Assembly (NCBI GenBank): GCA_051252005.1
Contig: JBPOEZ010000007.1
Coordinates: 62,001 to 126,000, forward strand
Length of the DNA: 64,000 nucleotides
Source of the DNA: JACOMS01 sp051252005
GTDB lineage: Bacteria; Pseudomonadota; Alphaproteobacteria; Caulobacterales; Maricaulaceae
Reading direction: 5' to 3'
The notes below the pieces were generated by a model. It saw nothing but the letters and a program-made list of their open reading frames with translations, searched no databases and was not told the origin of the DNA. The position numbers and the translations under genes are program-made. Below, piece after piece: positions 33,695-42,238 of this stretch. Positions within the stretch are counted from its first letter, which is position 1. Every line of letters starts with the position of its first letter.

Positions 33695-34966
33695 TTACGG
33701 TGTGTTCTTTGTTTGCGCTATGGCCAGTGCTTTGAAATCGGTTTTAAGTTTTGGGTCTTCTTGACCGAAATATTGGAGCATGATGATTCCGAAGGTTTCG
33801 TTGGGCTTATCGATCCAGAACATAGTTCTCGCAGCGCCGCTCCAGCCATACTGGCCAACCATCTGACCTGTGCTTGTTATTTTTTCTGGGGTCGTTGATG
33901 TCACAACGCGGCCGCCATAACCAAAGCCCGCATCATGCGCAGCATTATCGCCAAACCACGGCATCATGAATTTATCATCCGCATCCATTTGGTTCGTCAT
34001 CATGGATTTCACGGTGGCTTCGTCCAAGACGCGGTGACCGTTATAAATGCCGCCGTCCAGCAACATTTGCGCAAACTTCGCATAATCGCCGAGTGTCGAA
34101 ACAAGTCCGCCGCCGCCGGACTGGAAGGCGTTGTCGTTTAAAAACGGACTGTTTTGGCCATCCTCAATCAGCGTATACACGCCGTCATCGCCCAGCATAT
34201 AATTTGAAGCAAAGCGGGCTTTCAAATCTGCGGAGACAGAAAAGCTTGTTTCGTCCATACCAAGCGGCTCGAAAATACGTTCTTTCATAATATCGCCAAG
34301 TTTTTTATTGGCAACAACTTCGGCAATTCGGCCCAAAACATCGATGGAATAACTATAATACCATCCTTCTCCAGGCTGCGCGAGAAGCGGTAGTTTTGAA
34401 AGTTTTGTCATCTTAACTGACAAATCTTCGGATGGTTCAAATAAGTCGGCTTTCCCGTACATCTCTTCAACTGGGTTAATCGGTCCAAAAATACCATACC
34501 CAATCCCAGCGCGGTGGAGCATGAGGTCTTTGACTGTCATAGGCGCGGCTTGAGGGGTAAATTGCGGCGTGCCGTCTTCGCCTAGCGAGGCTACCTGCAT
34601 ATTCGCTAGTTCTGGAATATATTTCGACGCGGGGTCATCTAGGCTGAGAAGGCCGTCTTCCTGCAAGTCCATAATGACCGCAGAAGTGATGGGTTTGGTC
34701 ATGGAATAAATTCGAAACACCGTATCAAGCTCTACAGGCTCGGCGCGTTCTTTATCCCGCAAACCAAACGCGCCCGTGTAGACGGTTTTCCCTTCGTCGT
34801 AGATAAGACCCGAGACACCGATAAATTCGCCGCTTTCAACGGCTGCGCCTAAAAGACTATCTAGCGGCGCTTTATCAAACTGCGCGGCGGGAAGAGGCGC
34901 TTCGCTTTGAGACGCGGGCGAGCACCCAGCAAAGAACAAAACAGACAAAAGTAAAGCGCGCGTCAT
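33695..34966 (-). CDS. beta-lactamase-fold serine hydrolase, lipoprotein
   Basis: A 423-residue class C beta-lactamase/esterase-type enzyme. The N-terminus is a lipoprotein signal with the lipobox FAGC (Cys15). The catalytic pair is Ser88-Met-Thr-Lys91 (YSMTKPITS). A tyrosine-rich GWYYSYSIDVLG segment fits the Tyr motif. The C-terminal QYGWSGAARTMFW replaces the classical Lys-Thr-Gly with a non-canonical block, as in many estB-type esterases. It is therefore likely an esterase or D-amino-peptidase rather than an antibiotic-resistance enzyme. Confidence 0.8.
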   Translation of the reverse strand: MTRALLLSVLFFAGCSPASQSEAPLPAAQFDKAPLDSLLGAAVESGEFIGVSGLIYDEGKTVYTGAFGLRDKERAEPVELDTVFRIYSMTKPITSAVIMDLQEDGLLSLDDPASKYIPELANMQVASLGEDGTPQFTPQAAPMTVKDLMLHRAGIGYGIFGPINPVEEMYGKADLFEPSEDLSVKMTKLSKLPLLAQPGEGWYYSYSIDVLGRIAEVVANKKLGDIMKERIFEPLGMDETSFSVSADLKARFASNYMLGDDGVYTLIEDGQNSPFLNDNAFQSGGGGLVSTLGDYAKFAQMLLDGGIYNGHRVLDEATVKSMMTNQMDADDKFMMPWFGDNAAHDAGFGYGGRVVTSTTPEKITSTGQMVGQYGWSGAARTMFWIDKPNETFGIIMLQYFGQEDPKLKTDFKALAIAQTKNTP

Positions 34967-35135
34967 AGAAACTCCTAATAGACTTACTAAGCCCTACAAC
35001 GGGCGCATTGCATTTCCAAATTTTAATTCTAGGGCGGGCATGAAAACTATTCTGGATCGACAGCAATTTCCTCTGTCCATTTACTCTGCTTCCCGTCATA
35101 TAGACGGCGAACCGCACTGCGCCCAGGAGGGGTCA

Positions 35136-36518
35136 ATGAGTATGTCTGATTTAGAACCTCTCATAGACGCTGATGACACAGATCAGCATAATGAAAGCTT
35201 TAACGTCATCGTCAAAGCGCTCGCCGAAACGGAAGAGCGGGTTCTGCGCGAGCGTCTTAGAGATATTCACCCCGCCGATTTCAGTGATCAATTCGAGCAG
35301 CTGACACCTGAACAACGCGAAGAGTTCATCGCCCGCGCGGGCGATCTCATTTCCGCTGATGTTCTTGCCGAGCTTGAAGACGAAGTTGTCGAAGACATCT
35401 TGCCCCTTTTGCCGTCGTCCCAAATTGCGGAAGCAATTACCGAACTTGATAATGATGATGCCACGCAGATTATCGAGGAGATGGAAGACGAGCAGCGCGA
35501 AGAAGTTCTCGACTCGCTTGAGCCAGAAGACCGCGCCGCTCTCGAAGCCAGTTTCGCCTTTGACGACGAAACCATTGGCCGTCTCATGCAGCGCGAATTT
35601 GTTGCCGCGCCGCCGTTTTGGACCGCCGGAGATACGATTGATCACATGCGGGCCAGAGGCGACGACCTTCCCGATCTCTTCTTTAATATTTGGGTAATTG
35701 ATACAGCCTTTCGCCCGATTGGCTTTGTTCCAGTTTCCAACCTTATACGCTGCAAAAGAGGGGAAACACTCAACGACATAATGGCTACGGACCTCACCAT
35801 GATCTCGCAAGAGATGGACCAGGAAGAAGCCGCCTATCTATTTGAAAAATATCACCTCATTTCAGCCCCTGTTGTCGACACGGCCGGACGCCTCTGCGGA
35901 ATGATGACCGTCGATGATATTATCGAGATTATCCAAGACGAAAACAAAGAAGACATGCTCGCTATGGCGGGTGTTAACGAAGCGGGTCTCACAGATACCG
36001 CGTTAACAACCGTTAAAGCCCGCGCGCCGTGGCTTTTCATCAACCTTTTGACGGCCATTCTTGCCTCTATGGTTATCTCCGCCTTTGATTATGCCATCGC
36101 TCAAGTCGTGCAGCTTGCGATCCTTATGCCTATTGTCGCCTCCATGGGCGGCAATGCGGGCACGCAAGCGCTAGCCGTGGCTGTGCGCGGCCTGTCCGAG
36201 CGCGACCTGACCTCGCAAAATGCGTGGCGGGCAGTTCGGCGCGAAGGCCTTGCCGCTTTAATTAACGGCCTGATATTTGCCGTCGCGCTTGCGATTATCG
36301 CTTATGTCTGGTTTGGGCGTCAGGACATCGCCGTCGTTGCGTTTATATCAATGATCATTAATCACTTTTTCGCAGGACTCGCGGGCATATTAGTGCCGCT
36401 TGGTCTGAAAAAATTTGGCGCAGATCCAGCGGTCGCGTCTTCGGTATTTGTCACGACCGTGACAGATATTGTCGGCTTCCTCGCCTTCCTTGGCTTTGCC
36501 GCCATGATGTTAGTTTAG
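35136..36518 (+). CDS. mgtE: magnesium transporter MgtE
   Basis: A 460-residue divalent-cation channel. The acidic N-terminal MgtE_N superhelix (about 1-120, HPADFSDQFEQL), two CBS domains (about 125-265, LISAPVVDTAGRLCGMMTVDDI) and five membrane helices follow. The pore-lining stretch PIVASMGGNAGTQALAVAVRGL is present. The start at 35136 is set by an AGGAGGGG ribosome site; 32 further codons upstream are not protein-like. The cytosolic domain normally closes the channel when Mg2+ is plentiful. The avidin-like gene starts 8 bp after the stop, so they may share a message. Confidence 0.92.
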   Translation: MSMSDLEPLIDADDTDQHNESFNVIVKALAETEERVLRERLRDIHPADFSDQFEQLTPEQREEFIARAGDLISADVLAELEDEVVEDILPLLPSSQIAEAITELDNDDATQIIEEMEDEQREEVLDSLEPEDRAALEASFAFDDETIGRLMQREFVAAPPFWTAGDTIDHMRARGDDLPDLFFNIWVIDTAFRPIGFVPVSNLIRCKRGETLNDIMATDLTMISQEMDQEEAAYLFEKYHLISAPVVDTAGRLCGMMTVDDIIEIIQDENKEDMLAMAGVNEAGLTDTALTTVKARAPWLFINLLTAILASMVISAFDYAIAQVVQLAILMPIVASMGGNAGTQALAVAVRGLSERDLTSQNAWRAVRREGLAALINGLIFAVALAIIAYVWFGRQDIAVVAFISMIINHFFAGLAGILVPLGLKKFGADPAVASSVFVTTVTDIVGFLAFLGFAAMMLV

Positions 36519-36526
36519 GACAAAAC

Positions 36527-36970
36527 ATGACACGAATTTTTGCGACACTCTGCCTTCTGGGCGCAATCATAATGCCGCTTAACGCCTGCGCGAAAAATGA
36601 TGAGACCACAAAGTCCCCATCAATTTTTACAGGCGTTTGGAAAAATGACCGAGGCTCCGAAGTCACATTTAACGCAAACGCCGGTCGCCTCTCTGGATAC
36701 TATCAGACTAATGTTGGGCAGCCAGACAAGAGCCAAAAGTTTCCGCTCACAGGCCTAGAGCAAGGCGACCAGATAACGTTCACCGTTAATTTTGGCCAGT
36801 ACGGTTCTATGACAAGCTGGACGGGCCAACTGACGGAGGACGCAACAGGGCCTTATATTCGCACTCTATGGCACCTCACTCGCGACGTGCCTGATGACCA
36901 GGAAGATGACGACCTTTGGAAAAGCATAACGGTCGGCGCGAGCGATTTTCGGCCCGCGCCAAAACGTTAG
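36527..36970 (+). CDS. avidin-family lipoprotein (putative biotin-binding protein)
   Basis: A 147-residue protein with a lipoprotein-type signal (cleavage before Cys21, box LNAC) followed by an avidin fold. By hand alignment to streptavidin, most biotin contacts are kept: Asn40 (N23), Ser44 (S27), Tyr59 (Y43), Ser94 (S88), Thr96 (T90), Trp98 (W92), Trp115 (W108), Leu117 (L110), Trp131 (W120). Changes are Thr61 for S45 (avidin also has Thr), Phe89 for W79 and Ser139 for D128 (next to Asp140). The motifs FTVNF and SWTGQL are strongly avidin-like. Biotin binding and the outer or inner membrane location are inference. There is no biotin gene nearby; mgtE precedes it by 8 bp. Confidence 0.85.
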   Translation: MTRIFATLCLLGAIIMPLNACAKNDETTKSPSIFTGVWKNDRGSEVTFNANAGRLSGYYQTNVGQPDKSQKFPLTGLEQGDQITFTVNFGQYGSMTSWTGQLTEDATGPYIRTLWHLTRDVPDDQEDDDLWKSITVGASDFRPAPKR

Positions 36971-36997
36971 GTCTTTTAGGCGCTAGATTTATAACCC

Positions 36998-37624
36998 TTA
37001 TTTATATTTGACGTTACAGCCGTAAGGGGACGTTGTGCCGTCAGCGATTGGCGTGCCATTTTTGAGCGCCGTTAAAGCCGCCGTGACATAATTCTTCGCA
37101 TTAAAAATACCGATAGGCTTTGTTCCGCGATCATCATCTATGGCGCCCTGATAAACCAAGGTTTGGTCCTTATCGATGACATACATATGAGGCGTCGTCC
37201 GCGCAGCGAACGTGCGGCCAGCAATGCCTTCGGGGTCAAGGACTACAGCCATAGGCGCCGCGTTGCGTTTTGCCGTGAGTTTATTCGCGCCTTCGCCGTC
37301 GACATAACCTTGCTCGCCTGGGGCGGAGGAAATAATAGACAGCCAAACAACGCCGTCTTTCGCAGCAGCCTTTTGCAGGCTCTGCATATTCCCGTCATTA
37401 TAGGCTTCGTTATAGTGCTTCTTAACGTAGGGGCATCCATCATTAGTCCATTCGAGGACAACGGTTTTTCCGGCGAAGTCAGAAAGATTATGCGTAGTTC
37501 CGTTGGAGTCCGTCACTTGCATATCAGAGACAGTGCTGCCTGTTGCGATAGAGGCAAACGCAGGCGCTCCAAATCCGAACAAAGCCGCGCAAGCCGTGAG
37601 GGCTAGTGTAGATTTAAAAGTCAT
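36998..37624 (-). CDS. periplasmic redoxin (AhpC/TSA-like thioredoxin-fold protein)
   Basis: A 208-residue protein with a Sec signal ending APAFA. The thioredoxin-fold part has WTNDGCPYVKKHYN, where a single Cys sits in a Cys-Pro-Tyr-Val block without a second resolving Cys in a CxxC. YVIDKDQTLVYQGAIDDDRG follows, as in redoxin proteins. It would reduce peroxides or thiols, or act as a thiol partner of the DsbD-like protein encoded next door. Its start is 11 bp after the DsbD stop, so both are in one operon, which supports a joint role. A cysteine near the C-terminus (YGCNVKYK) could be the resolving one. Confidence 0.75.
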   Translation of the reverse strand: MTFKSTLALTACAALFGFGAPAFASIATGSTVSDMQVTDSNGTTHNLSDFAGKTVVLEWTNDGCPYVKKHYNEAYNDGNMQSLQKAAAKDGVVWLSIISSAPGEQGYVDGEGANKLTAKRNAAPMAVVLDPEGIAGRTFAARTTPHMYVIDKDQTLVYQGAIDDDRGTKPIGIFNAKNYVTAALTALKNGTPIADGTTSPYGCNVKYK

Positions 37625-37635
37625 AAGAACTCCAT

Positions 37636-39702
37636 TTATTGTGTGGATGTTAAGACCTCTCTTATCACAGATTTGGTCAGTAATTGAGGCAAAATCTGCG
37701 GTTTCACAGCATTGTTACCTGCTGGATAATACAGATAAAGCGGGACGCCTGAGCGGCCATGACTGGCAAGCTCTCGCGCGATCACGTCATTTTTGTTCGT
37801 CCAGTCCGCAACTAAAAACGCTGTATTTGTTTGTTGAAAAATCGCTTGAACGTCCGGCTTATCCAGAACTAATTTCTTGTTGGCCTTACAGGTCACGCAC
37901 CACGCGGCGGTGAAATCAATAAAGACCGCCTGTCCTTCCGCCTGAAGCTCCGCTACCCGCTCCGTCGACCACGCTTCCATACTGGAATAGGTTAACTCGA
38001 CAGATTTTGGGTGGAGGGCAAACGGTAAGCTGACCGCGCCGATGACGGCGATGGCCGCCAAAAGACGCGTAATTATCGAGCCGCCTTTATAGAGCCAAAT
38101 TGCAAAGCCAAACAGCAACATGGAGGCGAGAACAATGAGTAAGCCTTTTTCTCCGGCTTGCTGCGTGAGGACCCACAAAAGCCAAACCACGGCGCCAAAC
38201 ATTGGAAACGCTAAAAACTCCCTGAAGCGCACCATCCAAGGGCCCGGTTTCGGGATCGTTGAAAGCAATCGCGGCATGTAGGACAACAAGAGAAACGGCG
38301 CGGCGAACCCAAGTGCTAAAGCCATGAAGACGGCAAAGGTTATGATGGCGGGCTGCGCCAAAGCGTAGCCAATAGCGCCCGCCATAAACGGAGCCGTACA
38401 AGGCGTGGCAACGATAACGGCCAACGCGCCAGTGAAAAATGTTCCCGCTCCGCCGCTTTTTTGCGTGAGTGAACCGCCCGTATTCTGCAGACCCGTACCA
38501 ATGTCGAACGTCCCAAGCAAGTTAAGTCCTACAAGGAACAGCAAAATTGCCAAGGCCGCAATGACTTGCGGGGATTGGAGCTGGAAACCCCATCCGATTT
38601 GGTTGCCAGCGGCTTTGATGCCCAGCAAAATAGCCGTGAGCACAAGGAACGTCGCGACAACGCCCGCCGTATAGATCCAGCCTTCGCGGCGAACTTGCGA
38701 CGGCGCGCTATGGGCCTGTTTGGCTATGCTCAGCGCTTTGATCGAAATTACAGGAAAGACACAGGGCATCAGATTTAAAATAAGTCCGCCAATGAAGGCC
38801 CCGATAATTGCGCCCCATAAGCCCAGCCCGCTTGCGGTTGACGGCTTAGCGCCCTGCGTTGCAGTGCTTGGCATGTCCCCGCCAATTTCAACAAGAACCT
38901 CTTGCCCCATGGGAGCGCCGTCTTGAGAAAACCGCAATACACCGGCCGCCGTTTCGGGTGTGCCATTTTCCCAATCATAGCTTGCCGTGGTGCGAAGCGT
39001 GAAACCCGTTTTGCCTTTAGATAATTTTTGCGGAGCGCTGTGATCCAGCACGCCTTGCGCGTAAGGGAAGAAATGCGCGCCGCTTATATCTGCCCCTTCT
39101 GGCAGATTTTCAAAACTTATAACAACATCATCGCCGTCTTCCGCGATGGCGCTTTTGATCGTTCCGCGCTTAGGCGCAGTCTGTATGGCATAGCCAATAA
39201 GGTCTTTTCCGCGCTCATGAATGACGGGTTCACCGACGGTCAAATCCAGCGATAGTTTCGCGTCTTCGGGTACACAAATATCTTTGCACACTAGGTAATA
39301 AACATCCGCGTCAACACTTAGAACCTCGCCCACGACCGCGTCCTTAGATACCTCAAAGGCGACAGGAAAAACGGGGCGGCCTTCAAAGCCGTAATTCACA
39401 ATCGGGCCTGTCGGAACCGTATCCGGTAAGGGCCAGATAATGTCGCCATGACTTAAGGTTTGCGGTGCGTCCCACGTTATTTGAACGGGCTCGCCGCTAT
39501 CGCCTGGGTTTTTCCAGTAAGTATGCCAATGCGGGTCAAGAACCGTGCGCAATCCGATATGAAAGGTTTGGCCAGGGGCAACTTGGCTGTGCGTAGAAAT
39601 AAGCTGAGCCTGAACGAAGCCTGTATCCACGCGCTCTGACTCAGCCGCATGGGCTGTAAGGCCAGACAAAAACAGGGATATAATGAGAATAACAATACGC
39701 AC
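37636..39702 (-). CDS. DsbD/ScsB-type thiol:disulfide interchange protein
   Basis: A 688-residue protein that moves reducing power from cytosolic thioredoxin to the periplasm. Signal peptide VRIVILIISLFLSGLTAHA; N-terminal beta domain with a Cys pair (VCKDICVPED); a CcdA-type membrane domain with MPCVFPVISIKAL and ATPCTAPFMAGAIG; and a C-terminal thioredoxin-like domain with AAWCVTCKANK. All three cysteine pairs expected for electron relay are there. The start is the GTG at 39702, with AAGGAG upstream; the frame is open 40 more codons but they overlap a terminator. It is paired with the redoxin gene. Confidence 0.88.
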   Translation of the reverse strand: MRIVILIISLFLSGLTAHAAESERVDTGFVQAQLISTHSQVAPGQTFHIGLRTVLDPHWHTYWKNPGDSGEPVQITWDAPQTLSHGDIIWPLPDTVPTGPIVNYGFEGRPVFPVAFEVSKDAVVGEVLSVDADVYYLVCKDICVPEDAKLSLDLTVGEPVIHERGKDLIGYAIQTAPKRGTIKSAIAEDGDDVVISFENLPEGADISGAHFFPYAQGVLDHSAPQKLSKGKTGFTLRTTASYDWENGTPETAAGVLRFSQDGAPMGQEVLVEIGGDMPSTATQGAKPSTASGLGLWGAIIGAFIGGLILNLMPCVFPVISIKALSIAKQAHSAPSQVRREGWIYTAGVVATFLVLTAILLGIKAAGNQIGWGFQLQSPQVIAALAILLFLVGLNLLGTFDIGTGLQNTGGSLTQKSGGAGTFFTGALAVIVATPCTAPFMAGAIGYALAQPAIITFAVFMALALGFAAPFLLLSYMPRLLSTIPKPGPWMVRFREFLAFPMFGAVVWLLWVLTQQAGEKGLLIVLASMLLFGFAIWLYKGGSIITRLLAAIAVIGAVSLPFALHPKSVELTYSSMEAWSTERVAELQAEGQAVFIDFTAAWCVTCKANKKLVLDKPDVQAIFQQTNTAFLVADWTNKNDVIARELASHGRSGVPLYLYYPAGNNAVKPQILPQLLTKSVIREVLTSTQ

Positions 39703-39784
39703 AATCAGGCTCCTTTGATGGCCTGATACCGCAAGCGGCCTAACAAACCTATGATTTATGAACCAAATCACGAAATTTTGACAT

Positions 39785-39813
39785 AAAAAAACCCGGCCAT
39801 AAGGACCGGGTTT
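39785..39813 (-). terminator. rho-independent terminator after sapC
   Basis: AAACCCGG (39789-39796) and CCGGGTTT (39806-39813) form an 8-bp stem with a 9-nt loop; read on the minus strand it is followed by a run of T. It lies 22 bp past the SapC stop. Confidence 0.85.
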
Positions 39814-39835
39814 AAATGCCATAGGCTGAAAAGCT

Positions 39836-40624
39836 TTAAGCGCTTTGCTCAGCCGAAGAACGGCGAAGCGTCATGTTCACGAGGCGCTGCCAATTTCCGA
39901 GGGAAATCATGTGAGCGTGTGCCGCGGCAAGGTAACCATTTTCTGCTAGCTCTTTTAGTGTTTCAGCTGGAAGGGCCCGTAAACGCTCCTCTGTAATCGC
40001 AAAGTAATCCGCAATTTTTTGACGTTCTGCAGGAGAACCATCAGCATTTTGACCTTGAAAGTGCATATCTTTATTTTCGAACAAATCGAGCTCTTTAAAC
40101 TTTTGGATCATAATATCCGTAGCTTGGCGATCCCGCTCGAAGTTTTGAAGGAATGTGAAGGCTTCCTGTGTAAAGGCACTGGTTTCGCCATTCTCAAAGA
40201 ATTTTTGAGCAGCATCTTTTTTCACAACACATTCAGCGGCTTCGTCAACACAAACAACGAAACGGTCATTGGCTTTATCACCAGCAAGCACAAACGGGTA
40301 ACGACGCGCAAAAGCCGGCATATAGAAGTCTTGTTCAAATTGACCGTCTGTAATGAAGAGATTTTCACCAGAGCGAATACCCATAACAGCAAGCGGCGTA
40401 CGCTCTTCGCCTGCAAAGATAACGGGGAATGAGGTTGAGGCAGAACCAAATTCAGGCGCTGTAAGCGGCATGAAATGCTGATCTTGCATAAAAGCAAACG
40501 GCTTTTCGGTTTGGACAACGCCGTAGTTTTCATGCTTATCTTTTGCAAGCGGTTGCGGATTTTTGTAAAACATAACATTTCCAGAAACAGAAACGCTCGC
40601 TTGGGGTTGTGGAGCTTTTGCCAT
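39836..40624 (-). CDS. SapC family protein
   Basis: A 262-residue protein whose length and blocks (FYKNPQPLAKDKHENYGV, FPVIFAGEERTPLAVMG, FYMPAFARRYPFVLA, CVDEAAECV) match the SapC family, first named for an S-layer-associated gene. There is no signal peptide. It is a single-gene unit: a good terminator lies 22 bp downstream and 225 bp of non-coding sequence upstream separates it from the divergent zur. The molecular role of the family is not established. Confidence 0.85.
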   Translation of the reverse strand: MAKAPQPQASVSVSGNVMFYKNPQPLAKDKHENYGVVQTEKPFAFMQDQHFMPLTAPEFGSASTSFPVIFAGEERTPLAVMGIRSGENLFITDGQFEQDFYMPAFARRYPFVLAGDKANDRFVVCVDEAAECVVKKDAAQKFFENGETSAFTQEAFTFLQNFERDRQATDIMIQKFKELDLFENKDMHFQGQNADGSPAERQKIADYFAITEERLRALPAETLKELAENGYLAAAHAHMISLGNWQRLVNMTLRRSSAEQSA

Positions 40625-40849
40625 ATTATCCTCTTATAGTTTTTAGTGGCACCCTCATATTTGAGCCATGTCACATGAATTTTGACGCGTCGTAGCCAAA
40701 AAATGCGTTGAATTCAATCAAAAGAATCTTTTAGTGCACTCACCGCCATCAAACCCGAAACTTCAAACCTGTAGAACCCTTCAACACAGACGGGAATAGG
40801 CTCTGGGCAGATTGATTTTTTGTGGTATCGTCCTATAAAGGACATCATT

Positions 40850-41293
40850 ATGAACACCCATTCGCACCCGCCGCTCGATAAAGACGACAGAATTGCCAAA
40901 GCCCGTGCCACTTGCGAAGCGCACGGCGAACGTTTTACGCAGCTTCGCGCCCATATTTTTGAACTTTTAGTAGAAGCTAACGGCCCGATCAAGGCCTATG
41001 ATCTGCTTGAAAGGCTGCGGCCAGAACGGGGGTCGCCTAAGCCGCCAACGGTTTACCGAGCGTTAGATTTCTTTTCTCGCCTTGGCCTTATCCACCGCGT
41101 CGAAGCGCTCAATGCCTATATTACCTGCGATCATGCCCATGAGGGCCACGCCGCAGAGTTTTTCATTTGCGAAAAATGCGATAATGTTGAGGAACACCAC
41201 GCGCATGACCATGCAAATTGCCGCCCAGAAGGCTTCAAAATTCGCCATAGTGTCATTGAGCATTACGGCACCTGTGAAAGCTGCTCCGCTTAA
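40850..41293 (+). CDS. zur: Fur-family zinc uptake regulator (Zur)
   Basis: A 147-residue metalloregulator that represses zinc uptake when zinc is bound. The N-terminal winged helix has ERFTQLRAHIFELLVEA and GSPKPPTVYRALDFFSRLGLIHRV. The dimerisation domain holds two structural Cys pairs (CEKC, CESC) and many His residues (HAHEGH, EEHHAHDH). The His-rich loop and the Zur-like helix favour Zur over Fur. The ATG at 40850 follows AAAGGAC; the frame is open ten codons upstream but this lacks a ribosome site. Confidence 0.85.
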   Translation: MNTHSHPPLDKDDRIAKARATCEAHGERFTQLRAHIFELLVEANGPIKAYDLLERLRPERGSPKPPTVYRALDFFSRLGLIHRVEALNAYITCDHAHEGHAAEFFICEKCDNVEEHHAHDHANCRPEGFKIRHSVIEHYGTCESCSA

Positions 41294-41311
41294 AGCGCGG
41301 TCATTGTAAAC

Positions 41312-42238
41312 ATGGGCAACTTTATTCAAACATGGGCCGGAGAATGTTCGGCATGGGAATGTGATGATTTGGGGCATTTAAATATGCGCCATTACATGAC
41401 CAAAGTGCGCCAAGCGCGGCAAATGCTCATCATACGGCTCGGGCTGGATGAAGCGTTTAAAACTGACGCCATCAGTTCTGTGCGGGTCGCGAAATTTCAT
41501 ATTAAATATCAAGGCGAGGCCCGCCCCGGAAACCCTCTGCGTATTGAAAGCGCTGTGCTTGAGCTCGGCGAAACCAGCGCGCGTCTCTGCCATATGATGT
41601 ATCATAGTGACGGTAAGCTTGCGGCGTCCGTTGTTGAAACGCTTGAGCATATTTCCCTGCGAAGTAGGAAGGCCTTTCAGTGGCCGAACCGCGCCCGCAA
41701 AAACGCTTTGGCTTTTACGGTTGATATGCAGCCAGAAGATTCGCTTCCGCGCGGCATTCAATATGATGAAGTCTTGCCTGCGCCTTCTGAAACGCAGCTC
41801 AAGGATTGGGGCGTTAGATCTATTGGTTCTGGGGTTTTTCAGCCCTTTGAAATGAATTCAGCAGGACGCGCCGGCCCAGTTGCGCTTCTGGGTCGGACAA
41901 CAGAAACGATTGGCCATATCCGAGAAGCTTGGCCCGAAATGCACAAGGCTGAGTACCGCGACGGCGGCGGATCTGCCGCGCTGCTTGAAGCCTTTATTAC
42001 GATAGGCTCTCCAGCTGAAGTCGGTGATGGCTATAATTTTTACTCAGGCATCCATAGCGCCGATGCCTATACGCGGCGTTTGGTCCACAATATGGTCAAT
42101 GTGGTGACGGGCGAAAACATCTTTTCCATGACGGGCATTGGCTGCCTGTTTAATTTGAAAACTCGAAAGCTTGTCAAAACAGTGCCCGAACACATCGAAC
42201 AGCTTAATAAACAAGCGATCAAAGCCTTTTCAACTTAA
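41312..42238 (+). CDS. thioesterase-like protein, double hotdog
   Basis: A 308-residue protein whose two halves each resemble a 4-hydroxybenzoyl-CoA thioesterase-type hotdog domain. The first half has ECDDLGHLNMRHYM, the usual helix-cap Asp/His region; the second repeats a similar spacing without an equally clear motif. It would hydrolyse acyl-CoA or acyl-ACP thioesters. The substrate is unknown, but the adjacent convergent lipid-degradation operon fits. It starts 18 bp after zur and probably shares its transcript. Confidence 0.7.
   Translation: MGNFIQTWAGECSAWECDDLGHLNMRHYMTKVRQARQMLIIRLGLDEAFKTDAISSVRVAKFHIKYQGEARPGNPLRIESAVLELGETSARLCHMMYHSDGKLAASVVETLEHISLRSRKAFQWPNRARKNALAFTVDMQPEDSLPRGIQYDEVLPAPSETQLKDWGVRSIGSGVFQPFEMNSAGRAGPVALLGRTTETIGHIREAWPEMHKAEYRDGGGSAALLEAFITIGSPAEVGDGYNFYSGIHSADAYTRRLVHNMVNVVTGENIFSMTGIGCLFNLKTRKLVKTVPEHIEQLNKQAIKAFST

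Noticed and set aside
33695..34966. Antibiotic-resistance beta-lactamase
   Set aside because: The SxxK motif is present but the C-terminal Lys-Thr-Gly block is not. The protein is a lipoprotein with esterase-like features.
35040..35135. 32-codon N-terminal extension of mgtE
   Set aside because: It lacks MgtE similarity and overlaps the AGGAGGGG site that serves the ATG at 35136.
39703..39822. 40-codon N-terminal extension of the DsbD-like gene
   Set aside because: It runs through the sapC terminator, and a GTG at 39702 with AAGGAG gives a proper signal peptide.
40812..40839. TTGATT and TATAAA, 16 bp apart, as a zur promoter
   Set aside because: The start point would fall only a few bases before the ATG, and the -10 overlaps the ribosome site, so a true promoter here is unlikely.
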